From positions 124,001 to 188,000 of the forward strand of contig CANJLW010000004.1 of the NCBI GenBank assembly GCA_947475245.1: a DNA stretch of 64,000 bases. The letters are read 5' to 3'. The notes below the pieces were generated by a model. It had not been told where the DNA came from. It made no database searches and was given only the letters and a program-made list of their open reading frames with translations. Shown here piece by piece: positions 11,680 through 20,727 of the stretch; position 1 is the stretch's first letter; the number at the start of each line of letters is the position of its first letter. The DNA comes from Acetobacteraceae bacterium (GTDB taxonomy: Bacteria; Pseudomonadota; Alphaproteobacteria; Acetobacterales; Acetobacteraceae). The position numbers were made by a program, and so were the translations under genes.

Positions 11680-12489
11680 TCAGTCTTGTTCGAGGAGCCG
11701 TGTTCTCTCTCGGGGTAATGTGGGCACTGGGTTGCGTTCCGCCAACAGGCGAAGGCCGTCCAACGTAAGATCGGGCTCGATATGCTCGATCATCATGGTG
11801 CCTTCCGCGAAGAGAGGCGCCAGACCGCCTGTCGCCACCACCTTCATCGGGCCACCGAATTCGGCCTTGATGCGTCCCAGAAGCCCTTCGATCAGGCCGA
11901 CATACCCCCAATAAACGCCCGACTGCATCGCCGGGACGGTGGAGCGTCCGATCACCGATTGCGGCCGACCAATTCCGATGCGCGGCAGACGCGCCGCCGC
12001 CTGATGCAAGGCTTCAAGCGATAAATTGATGCCCGGCGCGATCACGCCGCCTAGATAGGCACCCGACTTGTCTACCACATCGAACGTCGTCGCCGTACCA
12101 AAATCGACGATGATCATCGGCCCGCTGAAGCGACGATGCCCGGCCAGCGCATTCAGCAGCCGATCCGCGCCCACCTCGTTCGGATTGTCGATCCGGATTT
12201 CGAAGCCCCAATCCAGCGACGCCCGCGCCACCAGCGGTTCGACCGAGAACCAATCGCGGCATAACCGGCGCAAGTGATACAACGCGGCCGGCACTACCGT
12301 GCCGATCACCGCCGCGTTCACGTCGTCCCGCCGCAAACCCGCGTGACCAATCAACGCCAACAGCCAGACGGCGTATTCGTCCGAGGTACGCTGCGCATCC
12401 GTGCGGATACGCCACGTCCCACGCCATCCGGACTCATCGCGGACCGCGAAAACTACATTGGTATTACCAGCATCGATGACGAGCAGCAT
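11680..12489 (-). CDS. coaX: Type III pantothenate kinase
   Basis: [44 protein letters not shown]. Confidence 0.95.
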   Translation of the reverse strand: MLLVIDAGNTNVVFAVRDESGWRGTWRIRTDAQRTSDEYAVWLLALIGHAGLRRDDVNAAVIGTVVPAALYHLRRLCRDWFSVEPLVARASLDWGFEIRIDNPNEVGADRLLNALAGHRRFSGPMIIVDFGTATTFDVVDKSGAYLGGVIAPGINLSLEALHQAAARLPRIGIGRPQSVIGRSTVPAMQSGVYWGYVGLIEGLLGRIKAEFGGPMKVVATGGLAPLFAEGTMMIEHIEPDLTLDGLRLLAERNPVPTLPRERTRLLEQD

Positions 12490-12597
12490 TGTCGAACGTC
12501 CCATCCGCCTTGCGGCAGCTTGCCCAATGACAGGACGAAGACAGTATGTCAACCCGAAGATTGATATACTGCATTGATATCACGGCTATATTTAGCG

Positions 12598-13365
12598 TCA
12601 GGCTGGAATTTGGCCCGTGCAGACGAAATGCGGATTGTCCCATCCGGCCTTGCCATAGCCCAATGCCGCGCCATCCAGCGTGCATACCGCGCCGCCAGCC
12701 GCCTCCAACACCGCCTGCGGCGCGCAGGTGTCCCACTCCATCGTTCGGCCAAAACGCGGATAGAGATCGGCAACCCCCTCCGCTACCCGGCAGAATTTCA
12801 GGCTGGAGCCGAAGTTCAGCACGCTGGCGACACGCCGCCCCGCCAGATAGCGGTCGAGTTGCGCGGTATCGCCGTGATGCTTGCTCGCCAGGATGGTCAG
12901 CCCCTCCCGCGGCGGCACGCGCGCGACCACCGGCGTCTGCACACCGTTCAGCCGCTTCCAGGCCCCGACGCCGACGATGCCGCCGAACAATTCACCGGTC
13001 GCCGGCACGCCGACAACCCCCAACACCACCTTGCCGTCGCGCACCAGCCCGATATTGACCGCGAACTCGTCGTTGCCGGATGTAAACTCCCGCGTGCCGT
13101 CCAACGGATCGACGAGCCAGAAGGTCGGAGTCACGCGGGGCACGTACCCCGCCGCGACCTCCTCCTCGGCGATCACCGGAATCTCCGGCAACGCGGCGCG
13201 CAGGCCGGCGACGATGATCGCCTCCGCCGCGTGGTCCGCTTCCGTCACCGGCGACCAATCCGCCTTGCGCTGCACGTCGAAACCCCGCGCCCGCACATCC
13301 AGAATGGCCGCCCCCGCCCGCAGCGCCAGCGCGGCCGCCAACTCAAGGCAATCCCGATCGTTCAC
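12598..13365 (-). CDS. cysQ: 3'(2'),5'-bisphosphate nucleotidase CysQ
   Basis: inositol-phosphatase fold: WSPVTEADHAAEAII, FWLVDPLDGTREF, WDTCAPQAVLEAAGG. Confidence 0.9.
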   Translation of the reverse strand: MNDRDCLELAAALALRAGAAILDVRARGFDVQRKADWSPVTEADHAAEAIIVAGLRAALPEIPVIAEEEVAAGYVPRVTPTFWLVDPLDGTREFTSGNDEFAVNIGLVRDGKVVLGVVGVPATGELFGGIVGVGAWKRLNGVQTPVVARVPPREGLTILASKHHGDTAQLDRYLAGRRVASVLNFGSSLKFCRVAEGVADLYPRFGRTMEWDTCAPQAVLEAAGGAVCTLDGAALGYGKAGWDNPHFVCTGQIPA

Positions 13366-16300
13366 GCCGCCGCGTCCCGACGCGCCGATCCCCGCCGGCC
13401 TTTTCGCTTCGGTTCGGCCTCGACGACTTCGACGACTTCGACAAGCTCAGCCACCTCTTCCACCAGCTCGACCGCCGTCGGACGCGCCAACATGAACTCG
13501 GCGGTCTGGAACACCAGCGACGGCTCCAGCAACCGCAAACATGCCAACGACCGCGGACAATCTTCCGCCTTCGCCAGGTAGCACGGGCTGCACGTCATGT
13601 TCCGTCGCAGCGCCACCGCCCGTCGGCCCACAGGCCCCCATTCGGTCGCGTCCACCACGCCGGAGTGAATGCCGATCGTCGCCAATCCCAACGCCGCCGC
13701 AATGTGCTTCGGACCACTGTCATTGCCGATATACAGCACGCAGGCCGCCAGCAGCCGCGGCAGATCGGCCAGCGACGTCTGCCCGACCATCGAGGCAATC
13801 GACTCGGGGTGCTGCACATTCTCCACCAGCGACGCCGCCAGTTCCGCCTCGTCCGGGCCGCCGACCAGCAGCACGTTCACCGCCGATCGCTCGATCAGCA
13901 GATCGACCAGCGCGGCGAAATGCTCCTCCGGCCATTGCTTGGTGATATTGCCCGCGCCCAGATGCACCGCGACCACCGGACGAGCGAACAGCGCGCGCAC
14001 CGGTTCCGCCAGATCATCCAGCGGCATCGGTGTCGGCGGTGGTTGGATGATGTCGCGATCCGTCTCGCACGCCGATCCGATCGCACCCACCAGCGCCAGC
14101 AGATCGTCGACCACATGGCCGCGCTTGCGCTGCAAGGTCTTGTCACCATCCCATTCCAAAGCAATGTCCAGGAACGGGAACTGGCCCATATAATCAAAAC
14201 CGGCCAGAAGCTTCGCGCCGGTGAACTTCAACACGTCGCGGGTGGACAGATGCTTGCGCAAATCCACCGCAAGGTCGAACCGATACGGAGCCAACTGCGT
14301 CAGCAGTTCGTTATAGTCGTCGGCCGTCAGTTCCCGCTCTCCCAACTGCGAACGCGCATGGAAGAAATCGAAGGGAATGAACGCATCGATGCAGGGGTCG
14401 GCATCCGCGAAAGCACGCGACGCCCGCCCGCCCAGCACCGTGATCTCTGACTGCGGGAACAGGGTCTTCAAACGCCGGATGGCCGGCAATGCGGTCACGA
14501 AATCGCCGATGTGATCCAGCTTTACCACCAGAATGCGACGAATATCGGCCGCCTCGAACAACGGATGCGCCGCGAACACGGTCTGCACCCCCTCATCGTC
14601 AGGCCGGTAATCGTCGGCGTGACGGGACAAGCGCGGATTGAAGTACGGATCCCCCGCGGTAAACAACGACTTCCAGGCCGCGTTGAAATGCGTCAGATCG
14701 AAGACGTCCTTCAGCCTGTCGCGGCTGGCGAGTTCATGGTGGATCAACGACGCGAACGGCGTGAACACCGTCAACAGTCCGGCGCGATGCACCCGCAGGC
14801 AGAAATCCAGATCGTTGTTAACGATCTGATGCGCCTCGTCGAAACCGCCCAGGGAGTCGAAAACCTCCCGCCGCACCAACATGCAGGCACCGGTGACCGC
14901 GATCACATTGCGCTGCGTCAGCGCCAGGCCGAAATAGCCGGGCTCGTCTTCCGCCGCAAAGCGGAATGCATGACGCCCGATACCATTGCTCGACAGGAAC
15001 ATACCGGCGTGCTGCACCTTTCGATCGGGGTACAGCAACTGCGGCCCGACAATCCCGACCTCCGGACGCGCGGCGCTTTCCAGCAGAATATCGAGCCAGT
15101 CATCCTGTAGTATTTCGATATCGTCGTTCAGGAACAACAGGTAATCGCCATCCGATGCTGCAGCGGCCAGGTTGTTGAAACGCGACCAGTTGAACGCGTC
15201 GGGAATTTCCACCACGCGATCGGCGTTCTGCTGCACGTAAATCTTCCAGACCGGCATATTCTCCGGAATGTTATCGATTACGACGATTTCGTAGTTCTTA
15301 TACGCGGTATTCTCGCGCAGCGTCGTCAGGCAGGTCTCGATATAGCCCTTGGCCGCGCAGGTCGGAATGATGATCGACACCTTGCCCGACGCGGGCGCAG
15401 TCCGTCGCACCCGCCACACGTTCGGCACCTGAGTCTCCAGCACCTCCGCCGCGAAGCCGCGCCTGACCGCCGCCGCCGCCAGCGCCAGACGCGCCGTCGC
15501 GTCATGGCCGAGGTCCTGATCCGCGCTGACGCATAACAGCTTCGAAACGTGCTGCACCGACCGCGCCTGTTCCGTGCAACGCAGCACCAGATCGTAATCG
15601 CCGTCGGAGAGCAATGACGCCGGCGTAACGCCCGTGGCCCGGATCAACCCCGCCTCCGCCAGCCAGGGACGCCCGATATAGTTGCGGGACATCAGCAAAT
15701 CGGGGGAGAAATCGGGCTTGAAAAACGCCTCCCGCTCCCGGCTCGCCGGGCTGCGACAGGCTTCGTCGGCATAAAGGAAATCGGCCGCCGGTCGCAATCC
15801 GCGCGCCACCGCCAACTCCGCCAGCGCGTCGCATCCCAGCTCGTCGCCCGGCGACAATACACCGATCAACGTCGTGGCATCGGCGGCATCCGCCAAGGAC
15901 GCGGTCCAGGCCGCGTCGGCGCCGGACACGATGGCGATGCGATCGGTCAGGTCGGCGGCACATTCGCCGACGATCAGCCCCATCGCCAGCGCGTCGTCCG
16001 CGCCTTCGACCAAAATGCGCAGCGACCAGTCTTGCGCCACCTGAGTGCGTAACGCACCAAAGGTCGCATTCAAACGGGCGATATCCAGCGCCCCGTGCTG
16101 AATTAGATAGAGCCGGAACGACGGACGATACCCCACGTCGCGCAGCACATCGTCGTAAAGATTGGCCTCGACGCGCGAAATCCGCCGACGAATGGTCGCG
16201 ACATCGTCCGCGTCCTCGGCCTTTTTGATCGTCGCGGTAAATCGCTGGACATGGGTCTGGCCATTATTCGCGCGCACCGTGACGCGGAACTCATGCTCCC

Positions 16301-18221
16301 CGTCGCGCAAGCTCCGCGGCGGACAATGGAACGCATAGCCGCTGCGCAACGCGTTGTCCCAGTCCGGGAACGCCTGCCCCACGTCCTGGCGCGCCAGACC
16401 GTAATGCGCCTCTCCCAGGCGCTGATCGTCGATATACACTTCCATCGACGCGACGCCGGATCGCGCCAGGATCCATCCTTCGATCGTCAGGCGGCCGGTA
16501 ATCGTTTCCGCCACCACCCCGTCCGTCGTCGCCGGCGCGTCCAACTGAAACCGGAACTCGTTCGGATCAGCCTGCTCCTGTGCCGGTTCGGCGACCGGCT
16601 CGGGCACATGCTCGACGATCGGGGCCACAACCTCGATCGTCTCGGTCTTTTCGTCGTTCGCACCGTTGCTGACGACGATGGTCACGCCATGCGCGCCCTG
16701 GATCGCATCCACGACCGCGCGATCGAACCGAAAGCCCGAATACCGGGCCGACGGGATTGCATGATATTCCTCGCCGACGTCCGGGCGCTCGTGACCGATT
16801 TCCGCCAATCCGACCAACGAGTCGTCCAGCAGGATCGCGACACGCGCGATACCGGCGGCGCATACCGCCCAACCCACGACTTCCAGCCGCCCATCCGCGC
16901 CAAGGGTCGCGAAATCGCAGAACATATGGATGTCGCGGCGCACTTCCGGGGCGGCTTCGATCGGTGCCGGCGCCGCGGGTTCGGCCGGCGCTTCCATCAG
17001 CGGCGGTGGCGGCACCACCCCGGCCCCCACCATCGGTCCCTGCTGTATCCGAAACGCCGCCGTCAACTGATAGCTCGGCGTCTGATCAATCAGTGAGAAA
17101 TTGGCCGACGGGGCCGGCGCAACCGGCGCAGGGGCGGTCGGCGCAGGGGCCGCTTCCGGCAATTTCATCACCGGCAACGCGTCAGCGGTCCGTTCCAACG
17201 GCACGAGCACGCTGTGCGAAATCCCGCGCAGGCAGACGGTCTCGATCCGCAGATGCGTCGCGCCGCGATCCGCTTCCGGAACATGACCATTCAGCAGAAA
17301 GCCCGACGATCGTCCGTTGGGATAGGCGGGAAAGGCCGCCTCCACATCGCCACGCTCGGTCCCCAGACGGGCCGCGCCAATGCGCGTATTGCCCGCGAAT
17401 ACCTGAATCGCGACGACCGAGGACCGCGACACCGCCCAACCATGCAACAGTAAAGTACCGTTGTCGTCGCACGCGGCACGCTCGACATAACAAACCACAG
17501 GCGTCAGTACGACGCTCAACCCATGGGCGGAGCCGGCGGGACCGGAAACCAAACGCACCTTCGTGGGGTAGTTTGGCGTGATCGCCAGGGCAAATCGATG
17601 CTCCTCGAACGCCCCGGATTCGGTATGCGCGACCAGTCGGCACTCACACGGGCCGGTGGCGCTTTCCAGGATACGCGGGATATGGAACTGAAACGCCCGC
17701 CAGCCGTCGTCCGGCCTGCCATGCGTCGTGGCATGAGCAGTCGACACACCATACTGTATCCGACCGAACTCATACCCGTCGGCGAGCAACACCACTTCCT
17801 CGATCGGATCGTCGCTGTGGATGCGGCCGCGCAGTAACGTGTCGAAGCGACCGTGAATGACGCCGCCGCTGACCTCGGGATCGATGATCAGACGCATGCC
17901 CGGCTGCGGCGCGTCAACCTCCGGTTCGTCCGGCTCCGGTTCGACTGCCTCAGGCTCGGGTATCGATGGTTCGAGTATTGGCGCTTCGACCGCAGCGGCC
18001 TTCGCGGAACGTCGGCGGGGACGCTTAACCTCCGGTTCCCGTGCAACAACGGCAGGCGATTCGTCCTCTGCCACGACCGGTTCGGGTTCGGGCGACACGG
18101 CAACGATTGCCTCGGCCTCCGTGCCATCGGCCTCGCGCGTGACCGTCTCCTCCACGGTCAGGTCGGCGACAATGACATCCTGATCCAGCCGAACCTGCTT
18201 GGCGACTTTCCTGCGTTTCAT
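13362..18221 (-). CDS. 1619-aa multidomain glycosyltransferase: tandem beta-type GWA modules, GT2, C-terminal GT9 (heptosyltransferase-like)
   Basis: KVSIIIPTCAAKGYIETCLTTL and FLNDDIEILQDDW (GT2); RILVVKLDHIGDFVTALPAIRRLKTLFP and VHLGAGNITKQWPEEHFAALVDLL (GT9). Confidence 0.9.
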   Translation of the reverse strand: MKRRKVAKQVRLDQDVIVADLTVEETVTREADGTEAEAIVAVSPEPEPVVAEDESPAVVAREPEVKRPRRRSAKAAAVEAPILEPSIPEPEAVEPEPDEPEVDAPQPGMRLIIDPEVSGGVIHGRFDTLLRGRIHSDDPIEEVVLLADGYEFGRIQYGVSTAHATTHGRPDDGWRAFQFHIPRILESATGPCECRLVAHTESGAFEEHRFALAITPNYPTKVRLVSGPAGSAHGLSVVLTPVVCYVERAACDDNGTLLLHGWAVSRSSVVAIQVFAGNTRIGAARLGTERGDVEAAFPAYPNGRSSGFLLNGHVPEADRGATHLRIETVCLRGISHSVLVPLERTADALPVMKLPEAAPAPTAPAPVAPAPSANFSLIDQTPSYQLTAAFRIQQGPMVGAGVVPPPPLMEAPAEPAAPAPIEAAPEVRRDIHMFCDFATLGADGRLEVVGWAVCAAGIARVAILLDDSLVGLAEIGHERPDVGEEYHAIPSARYSGFRFDRAVVDAIQGAHGVTIVVSNGANDEKTETIEVVAPIVEHVPEPVAEPAQEQADPNEFRFQLDAPATTDGVVAETITGRLTIEGWILARSGVASMEVYIDDQRLGEAHYGLARQDVGQAFPDWDNALRSGYAFHCPPRSLRDGEHEFRVTVRANNGQTHVQRFTATIKKAEDADDVATIRRRISRVEANLYDDVLRDVGYRPSFRLYLIQHGALDIARLNATFGALRTQVAQDWSLRILVEGADDALAMGLIVGECAADLTDRIAIVSGADAAWTASLADAADATTLIGVLSPGDELGCDALAELAVARGLRPAADFLYADEACRSPASREREAFFKPDFSPDLLMSRNYIGRPWLAEAGLIRATGVTPASLLSDGDYDLVLRCTEQARSVQHVSKLLCVSADQDLGHDATARLALAAAAVRRGFAAEVLETQVPNVWRVRRTAPASGKVSIIIPTCAAKGYIETCLTTLRENTAYKNYEIVVIDNIPENMPVWKIYVQQNADRVVEIPDAFNWSRFNNLAAAASDGDYLLFLNDDIEILQDDWLDILLESAARPEVGIVGPQLLYPDRKVQHAGMFLSSNGIGRHAFRFAAEDEPGYFGLALTQRNVIAVTGACMLVRREVFDSLGGFDEAHQIVNNDLDFCLRVHRAGLLTVFTPFASLIHHELASRDRLKDVFDLTHFNAAWKSLFTAGDPYFNPRLSRHADDYRPDDEGVQTVFAAHPLFEAADIRRILVVKLDHIGDFVTALPAIRRLKTLFPQSEITVLGGRASRAFADADPCIDAFIPFDFFHARSQLGERELTADDYNELLTQLAPYRFDLAVDLRKHLSTRDVLKFTGAKLLAGFDYMGQFPFLDIALEWDGDKTLQRKRGHVVDDLLALVGAIGSACETDRDIIQPPPTPMPLDDLAEPVRALFARPVVAVHLGAGNITKQWPEEHFAALVDLLIERSAVNVLLVGGPDEAELAASLVENVQHPESIASMVGQTSLADLPRLLAACVLYIGNDSGPKHIAAALGLATIGIHSGVVDATEWGPVGRRAVALRRNMTCSPCYLAKAEDCPRSLACLRLLEPSLVFQTAEFMLARPTAVELVEEVAELVEVVEVVEAEPKRKGRRGSARRDAAA

Positions 18222-18285
18222 GCGCTATGCATCCCTGTCGCGGCCATTGCGGTTCCTCGATCCATCGACTTGATCCCGGGACCGG

Positions 18286-18681
18286 TCACATACCGAACGG
18301 CAGTCGTCCTTCGCGATACCCATCCTCGTCGAAATGGGCCTGACCCGACGCGATGATTCCCTTACGCACGCTGTCGCCGATATCCGCGTAGGTCTGTTGA
18401 TACCAACGCTCGTCCACCCGCATCGGAAACGGCAGCCGCCCCTCGAAATACCCATCGTCCACGAAATGTTGCCGAGCGGACTTGATGGACCCTTCGCGGA
18501 CTGCCTTGGCGATATCCTCGTAGGTTTTCAGATACCAGGCTTCGTCGATCTCGATCCCGGAGATCATTTGCTTCAGTAGCTTGACGAAATCTTCATAGGA
18601 AACGCTGACACGCAGTTCGCCGCGCACCGTGGCGATTTCAACGGAGCGTCGGATCAGATCGAATGGCGGAAGATACTTCAC
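18286..18681 (-). CDS. 131-aa protein with two tandem WYxxTY-DI-HF-DGY-EGR repeats
   Basis: Repeats IDEAWYLKTYEDIAKAVREGSIKSARQHFVDDGYFEGRLPFPM / VDERWYQQTYADIGDSVRKGIIASGQAHFDEDGYREGRLPFGM. Confidence 0.85.
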   Translation of the reverse strand: MKYLPPFDLIRRSVEIATVRGELRVSVSYEDFVKLLKQMISGIEIDEAWYLKTYEDIAKAVREGSIKSARQHFVDDGYFEGRLPFPMRVDERWYQQTYADIGDSVRKGIIASGQAHFDEDGYREGRLPFGM

Positions 18682-18847
18682 TATGACCCCATGACGTCGT
18701 GGCTGGTTCGGTTGCGGCCGATTGGCCGATCAATAGCGATTTCACTCGGCCGATGGAACACTGACGATATTTTTTTTACGCGTGCGGCGAGGCGTTCAGG
18801 CTGCTATCCATCCCGCCGCTCGTATCCTCCGACGACGAAAGCATCGC

Positions 18848-20338
18848 ATGACCGACCGCCCGGAAAAACGCGCAAACGACGCCGAACTCGCCGCCATCGT
18901 GCGACATTTCCAGAATGCCCGTATTCTCGTCATCGGCGACATCATCCTTGATCGCTACGTTATCGGCGGCGTTCAGCGCCTGTCGCCGGAAGCGCCGATC
19001 CCGGTGCTGCGCCCCACCAGCACCCGTGCCACACTCGGCGGCGCGGCCAACGTCGCGCTTAACATCGCCACGCTCGGCGGCAACGCGACGCTGATCGGCG
19101 TTATCGGCGACGACGACGCCGGACGCGCGGTAACCGACCTGCTCGATGAAACACCCGGGATCGCGCACAACCTGATCGCGGTGCGCAGCCGCCCCACAAC
19201 CGCGAAGACACGCTTCATGGCCGGCGCGCACCAGTTGCTGCGCCTGGATGAGGAAACCAACGCCCCGGTCGACGATCACACCGCCCAACGCCTCCTCGGC
19301 GCGATCGAAGCCGCGCTGCGCACGAACGACATCGTCATCCTGTCGGACTATGCCAAGGGCGTGCTCACCGACCATGTCCTGCGCGAATCCCTGACCCTGA
19401 CAACCGCCGCCGGCCGCCTGGTCATTGCCGATCCCAAGCGCACCGACTTCAGCGCCTATCGCGGCGTGTCGGTCCTGACCCCGAACGAACACGAGGTCCG
19501 CGCCGGCACCCATATAGACGCCGAACACGATGCCGAAGCCGACCGCGCCGGGCGAGCAGCTTTGGAGGCAACGGGCGGCGCCGCGGTGCTGGTGACGCGT
19601 TCGGCCAAGGGCCTTACGCTCGTGCGCCGCGACTGCCCCGCACTGCATCTGCCCACCCGCGCGCGCGAAGTCGCCGACGTCTCCGGTGCCGGAGATACCC
19701 TCGTCGCGGCACTCGCCGTTGCCCTGGGTGCCGGGGCGGAACTGCCCGACGCCGCCATGCTCGCCAATGCCACCGCCGGTATTTCGGTCGGCAAACAAGG
19801 CACCGCCACCGTCAGCCGCCAGGAGCTGCTCGGCGTACTACATTTGCAGGATCTCGTCGCCACCGACCGCAAGGTCGTGGATTGGGACGGTGCCATCGCG
19901 CAAACCGCCGCATGGCGCGCCGCCGGCCTGCGCGTCGGCTTCGCCAATGGCTGCTTCGACCTGATCCACCCCGGCCATGTCCGCCTGTTGAGCGAAGCGC
20001 GCGCCGGGTGCGATCGCCTGGTCGTCGCGCTGAACACCGACGCCTCCGTCAGTCGGCTGAAAGGCCCCACGCGGCCTGTCCAATCAGAAGCATCGCGCGC
20101 CATCGTCATGGCCTCGCTCGCGCCGGTCGATCTTGTCACGCTGTTCGACCAGGACACGCCGCTGGAACTGATCAAGGCGCTGCGGCCGGATGTGTTGGTC
20201 AAGGGGTCGGACTATACCGTCGATCAGGTGGTCGGCGGCGACCTGGTACAGGGCTGGGGCGGTCGCGTGCTGCTGGTGACCCTGGAAGAGGGTCACAGCA
20301 CCACCGGCACGATCCGCCGCATGGCGCTGCCGGGATGA
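18848..20338 (+). CDS. hldE: Bifunctional D-glycero-beta-D-manno-heptose-7-phosphate kinase / 1-phosphate adenylyltransferase
   Basis: ILVIGDIILDRYVIGGVQRLSPEAPIPVL; VSGAGDTLVAALAVALG; VGFANGCFDLIHPGHVRLLSEAR. Confidence 0.96.
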   Translation: MTDRPEKRANDAELAAIVRHFQNARILVIGDIILDRYVIGGVQRLSPEAPIPVLRPTSTRATLGGAANVALNIATLGGNATLIGVIGDDDAGRAVTDLLDETPGIAHNLIAVRSRPTTAKTRFMAGAHQLLRLDEETNAPVDDHTAQRLLGAIEAALRTNDIVILSDYAKGVLTDHVLRESLTLTTAAGRLVIADPKRTDFSAYRGVSVLTPNEHEVRAGTHIDAEHDAEADRAGRAALEATGGAAVLVTRSAKGLTLVRRDCPALHLPTRAREVADVSGAGDTLVAALAVALGAGAELPDAAMLANATAGISVGKQGTATVSRQELLGVLHLQDLVATDRKVVDWDGAIAQTAAWRAAGLRVGFANGCFDLIHPGHVRLLSEARAGCDRLVVALNTDASVSRLKGPTRPVQSEASRAIVMASLAPVDLVTLFDQDTPLELIKALRPDVLVKGSDYTVDQVVGGDLVQGWGGRVLLVTLEEGHSTTGTIRRMALPG

Positions 20339-20727
20339 CGGGTTCCCCCGGGTTCAAGGCCTTGATCGGCAAGCGCTATTTGAGCCTGGAAACCAGACGC
20401 AAGAACGGAATCGCGGTACGCACCCCGGTCTGGTTCGCCGCGTCCGCCGATGATCCCGACACGCTTTATGTCTATTCGCGACCGGACGCCGGCAAGGTCA
20501 AACGCCTGCGGGCCGACGGCCGAGCGCGCATCGCGCCGTGTGGCGTCGCGGGGAGAATAACCGGCAGTTGGATCGACGCGCGAGCGACGATCGCGGCAGG
20601 CCCCGCCGCCACCGCAGGCATGGCGCTGCTGGACCGCAAATACTGGCCGTGGAAGCGGATCGGCGACATGTTCACTCGCCTGAGGTCGAGACCGCCGAGC
20701 GCGGTGATCGCGATCCGTCCCGCTTAG
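20335..20727 (+). CDS. PPOX-class (pyridoxamine 5'-phosphate oxidase-fold) protein
   Basis: MTGSPGFKALIGKRYLSLETRRKNGIAVRTPVWFA...LYVYSRPDAGKVKRLRADGRARIAPC; ATGA overlap with hldE. Confidence 0.8.
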   Translation: MTGSPGFKALIGKRYLSLETRRKNGIAVRTPVWFAASADDPDTLYVYSRPDAGKVKRLRADGRARIAPCGVAGRITGSWIDARATIAAGPAATAGMALLDRKYWPWKRIGDMFTRLRSRPPSAVIAIRPA

